64,000 bases of DNA, from NCBI GenBank assembly GCA_030683155.1, contig JAUXMV010000001.1, forward strand, positions 62,001 to 126,000. The letters run 5' to 3'. Shown here in pieces: positions 47,682 through 55,805 of this stretch (positions are counted from its first letter, which is position 1; each line of letters opens with the position of its first letter). The stretch is from Bacteroidales bacterium. GTDB taxonomy: Bacteria; Bacteroidota; Bacteroidia; Bacteroidales; F082. The notes under the pieces are model-generated. The model did not search any database. It had not been told where the DNA came from and saw only the letters and a list, made by a program, of their open reading frames with translations. A program made the translations under genes and the position numbers.

Positions 47682-48818
47682 ATGGAAATAATATTTTTAC
47701 TTGGTTCGGCTCAGGCTTTCTTCTTTGGCTTCCTGCTCCTGGGCAAAGATAACAATGGACTGCACCAAAAATTACTTTTTTTCTATTTTGGCATAATAGG
47801 CTTGGTGCTGCTCGAACATTTTCTATTTCTTAAAGCTATTGTTTTCATTTATCCTCATCTGCTTGGACTTACCTATACTTTGCCAATATTGGCAGGCCCC
47901 ATATTGCTTTTTTACACAAAATCCCTTATTAGCCAAAATGATCTTAAACTTTTTCCTGCATTTTTAGTTCACTCAATTCCATTTTTAGCGCTAACAATTT
48001 ATTTTGCTTACGATTTCTATTTTTTAAGCCCAACGGAAAAGTTGTTGTATTACGAAAAAGAAACCCGGAACGAAACATCAGCTGTCGTTTATATTGCCGA
48101 ATTTTTTATCAGTTTATTAGTTCCTGTCTATTCAATTATCTCCATTCTGCTACTAAAAAAGCACCTTAAGCATATAAAGCAAAGCTTCTCAAATACAATG
48201 AACCTGGATTTGCATTGGCTAAAAATTGTTTTGGTGTGCATGTTGTTTATTTCATTTGTTTCAGTTTCTATGGCATTGTTAAGCGATCATTCCAATCTCA
48301 TCTCCTATCAGAATGGCGACAATGTGATGTATGTTGCACTTAGTCTGGTGATTTATTTCCTGGGATATTATGGCATCAAGCAGAAACCCATTTTTTCAAA
48401 TGCAAACAATGCTGCTGAAAAGGAAGTTTCGCAAAGGCTCAAACTGAAATATGCAAATTCCTCCCTCAAGCATCCTGAGAAAGAAAATCTTATAAACCGA
48501 CTTACTGATTTTATGGATACAGAAAAACCTTTCATGTGTGACGAATTGACTTTAAATGACTTAGCAAACAAATTAGAGATCTTGCCCAATAATCTTTCCC
48601 AACTTATCAATGAAGGTTTCAATAAGAATTTCTATGAATTCGTTAATGAATACAGGGTTAATGAAGTAAAAAAAATGCTTGCTGACCCAAAATACACTCA
48701 TTATTCTTTGCTTGGAATTGCATTTGAGTGCGGATTTAGTTCAAAATCAACATTCAACAGCGTTTTCAAAAAGTTTACCCGGAAAACACCTTCTGAATAC
48801 AGAAAGTCTCTCCTTTGA
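47682..48818 (+). CDS. Membrane-bound AraC-family regulator
   Basis: This 378-residue protein has seven hydrophobic helices in the first 235 residues (IIFLLGSAQAFFFGFLLL, LLFFYFGIIGLVLLEHFLF and others). A cytoplasmic linker and an AraC HTH domain follow at about 285-378: LTLNDLANKLEILPNNLSQLINEGFNKNFYEFVNEYRV (first HTH), then LGIAFECGFSSKSTFNSVFKKFTRKTPSEYR (second HTH). This architecture is common in Bacteroidetes and links a membrane signal to transcription. It probably controls the acyltransferase gene that follows 139 bases later. Confidence 0.92.
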   Translation: MEIIFLLGSAQAFFFGFLLLGKDNNGLHQKLLFFYFGIIGLVLLEHFLFLKAIVFIYPHLLGLTYTLPILAGPILLFYTKSLISQNDLKLFPAFLVHSIPFLALTIYFAYDFYFLSPTEKLLYYEKETRNETSAVVYIAEFFISLLVPVYSIISILLLKKHLKHIKQSFSNTMNLDLHWLKIVLVCMLFISFVSVSMALLSDHSNLISYQNGDNVMYVALSLVIYFLGYYGIKQKPIFSNANNAAEKEVSQRLKLKYANSSLKHPEKENLINRLTDFMDTEKPFMCDELTLNDLANKLEILPNNLSQLINEGFNKNFYEFVNEYRVNEVKKMLADPKYTHYSLLGIAFECGFSSKSTFNSVFKKFTRKTPSEYRKSLL

Positions 48819-48881
48819 TTTTTTCTTTGCGACCAATGCAGCCCAATCGGAGTCTGATATATTTTCCTGAAATAAACTTGT

Positions 48882-48908
48882 AGTCCGAACTTACATTTCC
48901 GGACTTTT
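48882..48908 (+). terminator. Short terminator-like hairpin
   Basis: AGTCCG (48882-48887) pairs with CGGACT (48900-48905) and runs into TTTT. It lies between the AraC-family gene and the acyltransferase gene. It may be only partly effective. Confidence 0.4.
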
Positions 48909-48957
48909 AAGCTGTTGCGGTTAACTATGTTTGTCCGAAATTTCAAAAAGTAATCGC

Positions 48958-50109
48958 ATGAATAATACCACAAGGATTCATTACATCGACTGGTTAAGGG
49001 TTATCGCCTTTGGGCTTTTGTTTCTCTTTCACACTTTACGTCTTTTTGATACCTATCCCTGGCATTTGAAAAATACGGAAACAAACACCTCCTTCAATTA
49101 TATCATTGAGTTTATGCATAGCTGGCGTATGTATGTCATTTTTCTTGTGTCAGGGGCAGGCACTTATTTTGCGATGAAATCGAAAAGAGAAAACTTTTTG
49201 AGCGGAAGGGTAAAAAGGCTTGTCATACCCTACATTTTTGGTGTCCTCATACTAATACCGCCACAGAAATTCTTTGAAGCTATACAGCAACTTGGATTTG
49301 AAGGCCGTTATACAAGCTTTCTGTTACAATTACCACAAAGTATTATGCACGAAAACTTTGGCTGGAACCTGATATGGACCGGCTATTTTGGTTATCACAT
49401 CTGGTATTTGATCTATCTGTTTATTCAAACACTTCTGTTCCTTCCGTTATTCAGACTGATGATAAAACATCAAAACAGGGTTTGCAAACTATCGGATTAC
49501 TTCATACAGTCGTTTTTTAAAGCATGGAAAATTGCCATCCCGTTTGTTGCAGTTGAATTCCTTTTACGTCCGATTTTTCCCGAATACCTGAATTGGGCTG
49601 ACTTTGCTGCCTTCTCACTTTATTTCGTTTTGGGCTTTCTTTTGCAAATTAATCCGCTGATTATCAAATTCATTGAGAAACATACCTACAAATTTCTGTT
49701 GATCGCAATTGCATGCTGGAGTATATACCTGTTCAATAAAACAGCACTCGACGCCATTTCAGTTCCCGCATACACATTGAATTACCTGCTTTCAATCTTT
49801 CTGAAAAACCTGAATAGTATTGCATGGGTACTCGCTTTCACAGGACTCGGCAAGAAGTTTCTGGATTTTAATCATCGCTTGTTGCACGACCTCAATCAGG
49901 GCATTTTGCCTTTCTACATTTTGCACCAAACGATAATCATTTTTGTTGGCTATTACATTGTGCCACTAAATTTCACAATGATTGAAAAGTTTTTCCTGGT
50001 GTTTCTCTTTTCATTTATTCTAACAATTGGTCTGTACCAAATAATCTGGCGTTCAAGCCTGTTAAGATTCTTTTTTGGTATGAAAAGAAGAGAAACGAAA
50101 GATAGGTAG
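48958..50109 (+). CDS. Acyltransferase-3 family membrane protein
   Basis: This 383-residue integral membrane acyltransferase has about ten helices. The N-terminus (RIHYIDWLRVIAFGLLFLFHTLRLF) carries the family's LR...H signature, followed by FLVSGAGTYFAMKSKRENFLSGRVKRLVIPYIFGV. It resembles the MdoC/OpgC-like glucan-modifying group more than the OafA group and has no SGNH domain. ATG 48958 is used instead of an upstream TTG at 48931. It is a neighbour of a membrane AraC regulator. A repeat copy touches its 3' end and may supply the stop codon. Confidence 0.88.
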   Translation: MNNTTRIHYIDWLRVIAFGLLFLFHTLRLFDTYPWHLKNTETNTSFNYIIEFMHSWRMYVIFLVSGAGTYFAMKSKRENFLSGRVKRLVIPYIFGVLILIPPQKFFEAIQQLGFEGRYTSFLLQLPQSIMHENFGWNLIWTGYFGYHIWYLIYLFIQTLLFLPLFRLMIKHQNRVCKLSDYFIQSFFKAWKIAIPFVAVEFLLRPIFPEYLNWADFAAFSLYFVLGFLLQINPLIIKFIEKHTYKFLLIAIACWSIYLFNKTALDAISVPAYTLNYLLSIFLKNLNSIAWVLAFTGLGKKFLDFNHRLLHDLNQGILPFYILHQTIIIFVGYYIVPLNFTMIEKFFLVFLFSFILTIGLYQIIWRSSLLRFFFGMKRRETKDR

Positions 50110-50212
50110 AAGAAAAAAAGTAACCCCAATTAAAAAGAAGTCCGCCCAGGTGGACGAGAAATATCAGGTATTACAGAACATTTTATAAAATTTAACCGGA
50201 CAACAGTGAAAT
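50100..50212 (-). repeat. Partial inverted copy of the 43061 element
   Basis: On the minus strand this reads GTCCGGTTAAATTTTATAAA, then ATGTTCTGTAAT, CTCGTCCACCTGGGCGGAC and GGGGTTACTTTTTTTCTTCT. It matches 43069-43170 with few differences. It begins in or at the last codons of the acyltransferase gene. Confidence 0.65.
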
Positions 50213-50358
50213 AAAGTATAATTTTTTTTGTAGTTTTACAGACGATGCTCAGCTTAAATCTATGGCTTTGAAACCCTATAATGCCTGCTGATTTGCCGCT
50301 ATGAATTAATAAGATACGATAAACAGCTATAAATGATAATCAATCAAAACACAAACTC

Positions 50359-51276
50359 ATGAAACAGAATCTTTTTCTAACGATTTTTTTGATCCTCTTT
50401 CAGGTCAGCGCTTTATTTGGACAAGGTTTTGCGCCCACAGGAGCCAAGTGGCATTATACAGAGAATTTCGCGTTTTCGGGCGATATTTCTTACCTGTACA
50501 TAGAATCCGTTGGCGACACCATCATTAATGGAAAAGAATGTAAAGTGCTGGAAAACAATGGCGGATTATTTTGCGCCTTCCATAATGAAAGGGATTTCGT
50601 TTACTACGAGGACAGTGTTGCCTATTTTTATGTGCCACAAATCGACAGCTTTCAGGTGCTTTTTGATATGCGGGCGCAAAAAGACAGTTCATGGATCAAT
50701 GTTTTCTGGACCGAACCTATTGCAAAACTTGATACAATTCAAGTCGTGGTGGATTCAGTCAGCTACGTAACAATCAATTCACACAATCTGAAAAAACTTC
50801 ATGTCACCTACAAATCTCTCAATTACGGCTATGAATTTTTACAATATCCGGGAGAAATAATTGAACATCTGGGCGACAAAAGCTATTTGTTTAACCTTTA
50901 CAGCTTATCCGGAATTATGTGTGACGGCAATTATTCGGGTGGTTTAAGATGTTATGAGGATGCGGAATTTGGATTTTATTCCAGCGGAATTGCCGATTCC
51001 TGCAATTATTTTGGGTGGACAGGCATACAAGACAACAGCTCCGTTTCAGCCTTTAAAATTTACCCGAACCCTGCAACAAACCGGATTAATATTGAAAGCA
51101 CAACGAATAATAAGTTCACCATCAGTTTATCAGACTTATCTGGTAAAATCCTTCTTGAAACTGAATTATTTGGTTCATCGGGAGTTGATATTACGGATTT
51201 TCAGAAGGGAATCTATTTGCTGAAAATCACAAACGAAGATAAGGTATCAGAAATACGGAAAATAATAAAGAATTAG
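50359..51276 (+). CDS. T9SS-exported protein of unknown function
   Basis: This 305-residue protein has a signal peptide (LFLTIFLILFQVSALFGQ). The mature region of about 200 residues has a WHYTENFAFSGDISYLYIESVGDT start and four to five cysteines (KECKVLE, LFCAFHN, IMCDGNY, LRCYED). A type A T9SS sorting domain fills about 225-305 (FKIYPNPATNRINIES, SDLSGKILLE, GIYLLKI). It should be displayed on or released from the surface. The WHY start and VGDTIINGKECKVL pattern is common to many Bacteroidetes T9SS cargo proteins of unknown role. Confidence 0.85.
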   Translation: MKQNLFLTIFLILFQVSALFGQGFAPTGAKWHYTENFAFSGDISYLYIESVGDTIINGKECKVLENNGGLFCAFHNERDFVYYEDSVAYFYVPQIDSFQVLFDMRAQKDSSWINVFWTEPIAKLDTIQVVVDSVSYVTINSHNLKKLHVTYKSLNYGYEFLQYPGEIIEHLGDKSYLFNLYSLSGIMCDGNYSGGLRCYEDAEFGFYSSGIADSCNYFGWTGIQDNSSVSAFKIYPNPATNRINIESTTNNKFTISLSDLSGKILLETELFGSSGVDITDFQKGIYLLKITNEDKVSEIRKIIKN

Positions 51277-51823
51277 CAAAAGCAGATGCGTTGGGGCTTT
51301 GATTCACAGTTGGTCACCGCTGACAAATCAATGGGTTTTGGCAAGGTGAGCTGTTAAAACTGACAGAAACCCATTTTCTTCCCTCTGATGACACAAATTC
51401 AAAGCTTTTGACGGAATAGTGGCCGATTTTTTGAAAACACTCCCTCTTTTCAATTATCCCTCCTTATTTATAGGCAGCTAATCTGAGGCATTTACCTTTT
51501 CAGCCTTTATTTCACAATTTTCGTGTTTACTTTTAAATTTCCACTACCTGATTTTTGTAATCCAGTCCTCACTTTTTGTTGACTTAAGCGCACTTTTTAC
51601 CGGCATAAGCTAACTTTTTGCCGGAATAAACCTGCTTTCAGTTGATTAGTAAGCTGATATTTTTATTTATAATATTGATTTTCAGTGTTTCTTGATTGTA
51701 GTTCACTGATGTCCGGTTAAATTATGAGAATCTTCAATAAGGGACCCGAACAACCAGAACAACCAACCTGTCCGCCATGGCGGAAACTCATATCAACCAA
51801 AACCCTTGAGCCGGTAATGGAAT
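51277..51823. other. Intergenic stretch leading into the 21-bp array
   Basis: No gene is supported. Around 51590-51640 a degenerate repeat of about 21 bases is visible (GCGCACTTTTTACCGGCATA, then GCTAACTTTTTGCCGGAATA). TGTCCGGTTAAATT near 51710 is an end fragment of the 43061-type repeat. TCCGCCATGGCGGA at 51771-51784 is a REP-like palindrome directly before the array. Confidence 0.55.
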
Positions 51824-52075
51824 GTGTCGCTTTGGGAACAGCACAAAACACTTTGGGAAGATCACGTGTCGCTTTGGGAACAGCACGAAACACTTTGGGA
51901 ATCGCTCGTGTCGCTTTGGGAATCGCTCGTGTCGCTTTGGGAAATGCACGATACACTTTGGGAAGAGCACGAAACACTTTGGGAAATGCACGATACACTT
52001 TGGGAAGAGCATGTGTCGCTTTGGTAATAGCATGAAACACTTCGGTAATAGCATGAATCACTTAGGGAATAGCAC
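51824..52075. repeat. Mosaic 21-bp tandem repeat, 12 units
   Basis: The twelve units are exactly 21 bp. Each has a first half GTGTCGCTTTGGGAA, GAAACACTTTGGGAA or GATACACTTTGGGAA, and a six-base end (CAGCAC, GATCAC, TCGCTC, ATGCAC or GAGCAC, with AT-rich variants in the last three units). Halves are recombined in different pairings, so it is a mosaic. Because 21 is a multiple of three and stops are absent, three plus frames and at least two minus frames are open; one plus frame gives heptads of the form (S/T)LWExHx. Coding is not proven. Confidence 0.8.
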
Positions 52076-52909
52076 CGGTCAATTGTTTAGAGAGAATGTT
52101 TTGGTTGTTCAGACCCGATAGTAATCGGGTTCTGATTGTTTAGTTAATCTGGACCAGATCAATCAGAATCCTGAACTTTGTCAATTATTCAGGTTGTTAG
52201 TGAGAGTATAACACATTGATCCTGAAAACTTTTTTTTTGCCTTTCTGAACTTTGAATTCCACCGAATTTTCCCAAAAGATACCTAATTGCAATAAATATT
52301 TACTTTCTTCACTAGTTGTTGTATCTCCATCTTACATTTGTCCCGTCAGAAATACCGGAATTATTTTTGTTCTTTTTTCAAACTTTATTAACTTTCAACT
52401 TTTTAATCACATACCAGAAATCTTATTTCGTAAATCAAAAATAAAAAATTTCTCATTTTATGTCAAAACAATCAAAATATCTTTTACTTTTAACCCTTCT
52501 TTTCCCGGCAACTGCTTGCATTGAAATTTTGGCACATTTTTTTAATTGTTGAACTTAAATTAACCGGATGAAAGAAAATATGGACCAACGCAGGCACGCT
52601 GCCAGGCATTCACTGCCATGCTTTGCTGTTTTATCATTGCAGCTTCACGAAGCTCAACTTCTTCAAAAGGCAAGGATCATCCGTTCCACTATCTGTAAGC
52701 ATAATCGCAGCATAGAAAACCAATCTTTAAGAGCTCCTCTTTTTTGGCGCTATCCGATTGTATTCGTTTACAAAGGCTTAGAGTATTTAAGAGGGATGCT
52801 CTGTGCTATGCTGATGAAATTTAATAGAATACATTGCTGTGGTTTTTAGCATCGAGTTAGTAGCAATACTAAAAGACAGAAACCGAGAATTAACTTCAAA
52901 AATGAAACT
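52076..52909. other. Intergenic stretch after the array
   Basis: This is AT-rich, with a CCCGATAGTAATCGGG hairpin near 52113. The flank GGTTGTTCAGACCCGA on this side is roughly the reverse complement of GACCCGAACAACCAGAACAA before the array, so the array is bracketed. Two frames (52252-52524 and 52568-52849) look non-coding in composition. Confidence 0.5.
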
Positions 52910-53944
52910 ATGGACATAAATGAAATTCAAATCTTTAAAACCGACCTTAATGAAGAAGAAGTAGAAGTGATTGACTCTTCAACATACGGTGACGACTTAG
53001 TTGAATATTTAAAGGAACTTTTTGCGGTTGTTATTTCGGGAAGTAGTGGCAGACAATTTCTTTTCGACAGAGAAACAACCGAAGTAAGAGCACAAATAAC
53101 AAGAATCAATAACAGTGAGAACTTTGCAGAAATCACAAAAGTTATAGCTGATAGACTTCTTAGTGTTGAGTTTGAAGCACAAGAGAAAATTTCAAAACTT
53201 GGTATTGCAATTCAAAAGGGTATTTTAGTACAAGCAAAAATTTCTCAACATGGTCAAGACAAATTTATTATTTGCAAAGCTGACCATAATGAATTTTTGA
53301 ATGAAGTGGATTATCAACTATCACGGGGACTTCCTGTCAAGAAAAAAGCTTTTAAAGCATTTGTATGCAATCTACATCCTGATAATTCAATAGATGGGAT
53401 TTTGGTGTATGACACAAACCCATCTGATACAAAATATTGGTGGAAAGAATTGTTGGAACTAAATATGGTCTTTACTGATGAAGATAATACTGAAAAAGCT
53501 TTTGATGGCATTGATAAAGCAGTCTTCACAAAAATGAAAAAAGACCACCCTCAAGATTACACATATTTAAGAAATAGCACTGTTAGATATTTTCGTTCTA
53601 ATGATAGGTTTGAAATTCAAGACTTTTTAGATAATGCAATAGGTAATTATACTCCTTTCGACACTAATTTGAATATACCGGACTTAAAAGAAAAAATTCG
53701 TGTACTTCCAACCAAACCACGTTCATCATTTGACAAACAATTCAACATCATCAAGGACAAGGTTAAGGCAAGATTTTTGAATAAGGTAAAATTAACGCCT
53801 GAAATAGATTTACATATTAAAGGTTACTTTGCCGAAAATACAATCTTTGCCACAGAAGAAAGTGACGGTGCAAAATACGTTAAAATCAAATCAGAAGAGG
53901 GTTATAAGTACTTCAAGAACCTTGAACAAGAAAACAACCAATGA
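52910..53944 (+). CDS. Unrecognised cytoplasmic protein of a two-gene module
   Basis: This 344-residue soluble, charged protein has no signal peptide. Segments are an acidic start (DLNEEEVEVIDSSTYGDDLVEYL), a central region NFAEITKVIADRLLS and KLGIAIQKGILVQAKIS, then DKFIICKADHNEFLNEVDYQL and VKKKAFKAFVCNL, and a C-terminal basic region. The order helix, then KGILVxAKI, then KFIIxK loosely recalls the NdpA/YejK nucleoid-associated fold, and less so the DUF4868 protein KwaB of Kiwa; neither is firm. Its TGA overlaps the ATG of the next gene (ATGA at 53941), so the two act together. The downstream restriction system suggests defence. Confidence 0.7.
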   Translation: MDINEIQIFKTDLNEEEVEVIDSSTYGDDLVEYLKELFAVVISGSSGRQFLFDRETTEVRAQITRINNSENFAEITKVIADRLLSVEFEAQEKISKLGIAIQKGILVQAKISQHGQDKFIICKADHNEFLNEVDYQLSRGLPVKKKAFKAFVCNLHPDNSIDGILVYDTNPSDTKYWWKELLELNMVFTDEDNTEKAFDGIDKAVFTKMKKDHPQDYTYLRNSTVRYFRSNDRFEIQDFLDNAIGNYTPFDTNLNIPDLKEKIRVLPTKPRSSFDKQFNIIKDKVKARFLNKVKLTPEIDLHIKGYFAENTIFATEESDGAKYVKIKSEEGYKYFKNLEQENNQ

Positions 53945-55470
53945 AATTCATAGATGAATTCATAAAGATACTTTTTCCTGAATATTCTGTTAAAAGTTCA
54001 ACAGAGAACATTCAGGAGTTTAAGGCAAGTTTAATTGCCAATAAATTTAAATCTGTACAGATAGAGTTCCTTGAATCAAAGTTCAATTTTTTACAGAGTA
54101 GAGATTCTATGCACGTTTCAGTAACTTTTGGAGAATCTGACCCAGTAATACTAAGCTCAAGTAAGATTGACTTTGAAGAGTTCATAAAAGGTCTAGAACA
54201 AGAGGCTTTACATTTAAATGATGAAATTATTTCAATCGTTATCACGATAAATAAAGCTGTAAAGGATTCTTCTTGTACTATTTACGACTTACAATGTTTT
54301 GTAAATACTTTAAATAGTTATACGATAGGTCAATTCTTTCAGACCTTTTCGAAATTATTTGAAGTTGGTCAATCTTTTAGTTTTAAAGTTTTTGGGCTTA
54401 ATAAATCATTCTATACAAGCTCTATATCCTTTGAACAATTATCTGAAAACATGAAAGTTCAGGGGACAACTAAACGAAAAGAGATATTTGAATTTTTTAA
54501 GGCACAGTGCCATTTTAGTAATGTAGAACATTTTGGTTTAATCCCAAGTGACTTTAAATTAATGGAGAGTGATGCTGAACAAATCGAGTTAAATCAAATG
54601 CTAAATAGGTATTCAAGTTTAATTTCAATCATCTATCTCTTTGACATAACATCAGTATCTGGGAATTCAATTGAATTTAAAATTAATGGCTATAAATCAA
54701 TAAAAGGAACATCTCATATTTCTATTTTGAGCCAAACTGAATATGATGAATATTACAATATTTATGAATGGGTATACAATGGTGGAAATTTGACGGACAA
54801 AATTGGATTGGCTAGAAACATTATCTCTCTACATTTTAGAATAGCAGGTGAATTATATCTTCAAGGAAATCCATTCCAATCCGTTAAATCTAGCTTTAAG
54901 GTTTATGAAAAACAAAACATTAAACAATACATTGAAATAAGAAATAAGATTTCAGACCAGCTATTGGACTTTAATAACAGAGCGAACAAAATCGTTGAAA
55001 CTTTTGCAAGTGGGTTTCAAAAAAGCACACTTGCATTGATAAGTTTTTATATTTCAGCAATTGTAATTCGTGTTCTAAGTAAGGGTGACTTTGTAAATAT
55101 ATTTTCTATAGATGCAACTGTATTGTCACTTGCCTTTTTAAGTGGTTCAATTATTTATTATTGGGTATCAAGGTGGGAGATAAAAGAACAGCGGAGACGT
55201 TTTGTAAGTAGTTATGAAAACCTAAAGCGAAGATATACAGATTTGCTAGAACCTGATGATATTAAGAGAATTTTAAATAATGACAATGAATATCTACAAG
55301 ACCTTTCATTTATAGACAAAAAAAGAAAAGTTTATAGCAGAATGTGGTTGACAGTTGTAATTATATTAGTAAGTACGACTTTATTTTTATTCATTACTTA
55401 CAATCTATCTCAATTGTCTGACACATTGATATTCAAACTAATACACGGAAAATCTTGCGGCTGTGAATGA
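53941..55470 (+). CDS. Unrecognised membrane-anchored partner of the two-gene module
   Basis: In this 509-residue protein residues 1-355 are soluble and mixed alpha/beta (HVSVTFGESDPVIL, DLQCFVNTLNSYTIGQFFQTFSKLFEVG). Three membrane helices follow at about 362-380, 390-410 and 468-490, separated by a basic coiled stretch (EIKEQRRRFVSSYENLKRRY). The C-terminus is HGKSCGCE. No domain is recognised. A large cytoplasmic sensor-like part with a C-terminal membrane block is the layout of many abortive-infection effectors, so an envelope-damaging or anchoring role is possible, but that is inference. It overlaps the preceding gene by four bases. Confidence 0.7.
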   Translation: MKFIDEFIKILFPEYSVKSSTENIQEFKASLIANKFKSVQIEFLESKFNFLQSRDSMHVSVTFGESDPVILSSSKIDFEEFIKGLEQEALHLNDEIISIVITINKAVKDSSCTIYDLQCFVNTLNSYTIGQFFQTFSKLFEVGQSFSFKVFGLNKSFYTSSISFEQLSENMKVQGTTKRKEIFEFFKAQCHFSNVEHFGLIPSDFKLMESDAEQIELNQMLNRYSSLISIIYLFDITSVSGNSIEFKINGYKSIKGTSHISILSQTEYDEYYNIYEWVYNGGNLTDKIGLARNIISLHFRIAGELYLQGNPFQSVKSSFKVYEKQNIKQYIEIRNKISDQLLDFNNRANKIVETFASGFQKSTLALISFYISAIVIRVLSKGDFVNIFSIDATVLSLAFLSGSIIYYWVSRWEIKEQRRRFVSSYENLKRRYTDLLEPDDIKRILNNDNEYLQDLSFIDKKRKVYSRMWLTVVIILVSTTLFLFITYNLSQLSDTLIFKLIHGKSCGCE

Positions 55471-55805
55471 CAACAATATAAAAAAAAGAGGGGCTGCTAC
55501 CTGCACCTACCCAAAAGTGGAGGTTCAGTGGTTAAATCAAGCTTTGTACTTCTATCAAAGTTTGTGCTTGGTTGAAAGTGAAGTACTCCGAAAATCGCCA
55601 CCAGCGGTTAGCTGGAAAACATCATCGCTCAGTGTAAAAAGCCAACCTCGCAAATGGCATATTTGGTTTTCCCAGACACTCAAGCTAGCGCTCAAAAAAC
55701 CAAAAGAGCCAATTTTTACCAAGCTCGACAGAAAATGAATAAAAATGAGCAGAAATTCAAAATTTGTCCGTAATTTTGTCCGTGTACGTAAAATCGTCCG
55801 TAATT
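55471..55805. other. Intergenic stretch before the methyltransferase
   Basis: A 91-codon frame crosses this region but reads as non-coding. The DNA (GAGGTTCAGTGGTTAAATCA, GCCACCAGCGGTTAGCTGG) looks like a structured intergenic sequence: CCAGCGGTTAGCTGG can fold. The last 40 bases hold three GTCCGT repeats. Confidence 0.45.
55766..55805. promoter_or_regulatory. Three GTCCGT direct repeats before the methyltransferase start
   Basis: GTCCGTAATT occurs at 55766-55775 and 55796-55805, with GTCCGTGTAC between them at 55778. The last copy touches the ATG at 55806. They are good candidates for binding by the Arm domain of the encoded protein, which would allow autoregulation. Confidence 0.45.

Noticed and set aside
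51824-52075. A CRISPR array
   Set aside because: The units are continuous 21-bp repeats with no unique spacers, and no cas genes lie nearby.
52568-52849. A 93-codon frame before the two-gene module
   Set aside because: High His, Arg and Cys content, no recognisable helix or strand pattern and no family; judged a chance frame.
55463-55738. A 91-codon frame overlapping the end of the membrane-partner gene
   Set aside because: The reading is Ser/Lys/Pro-rich without domain features, and the DNA looks like a structured intergenic sequence.
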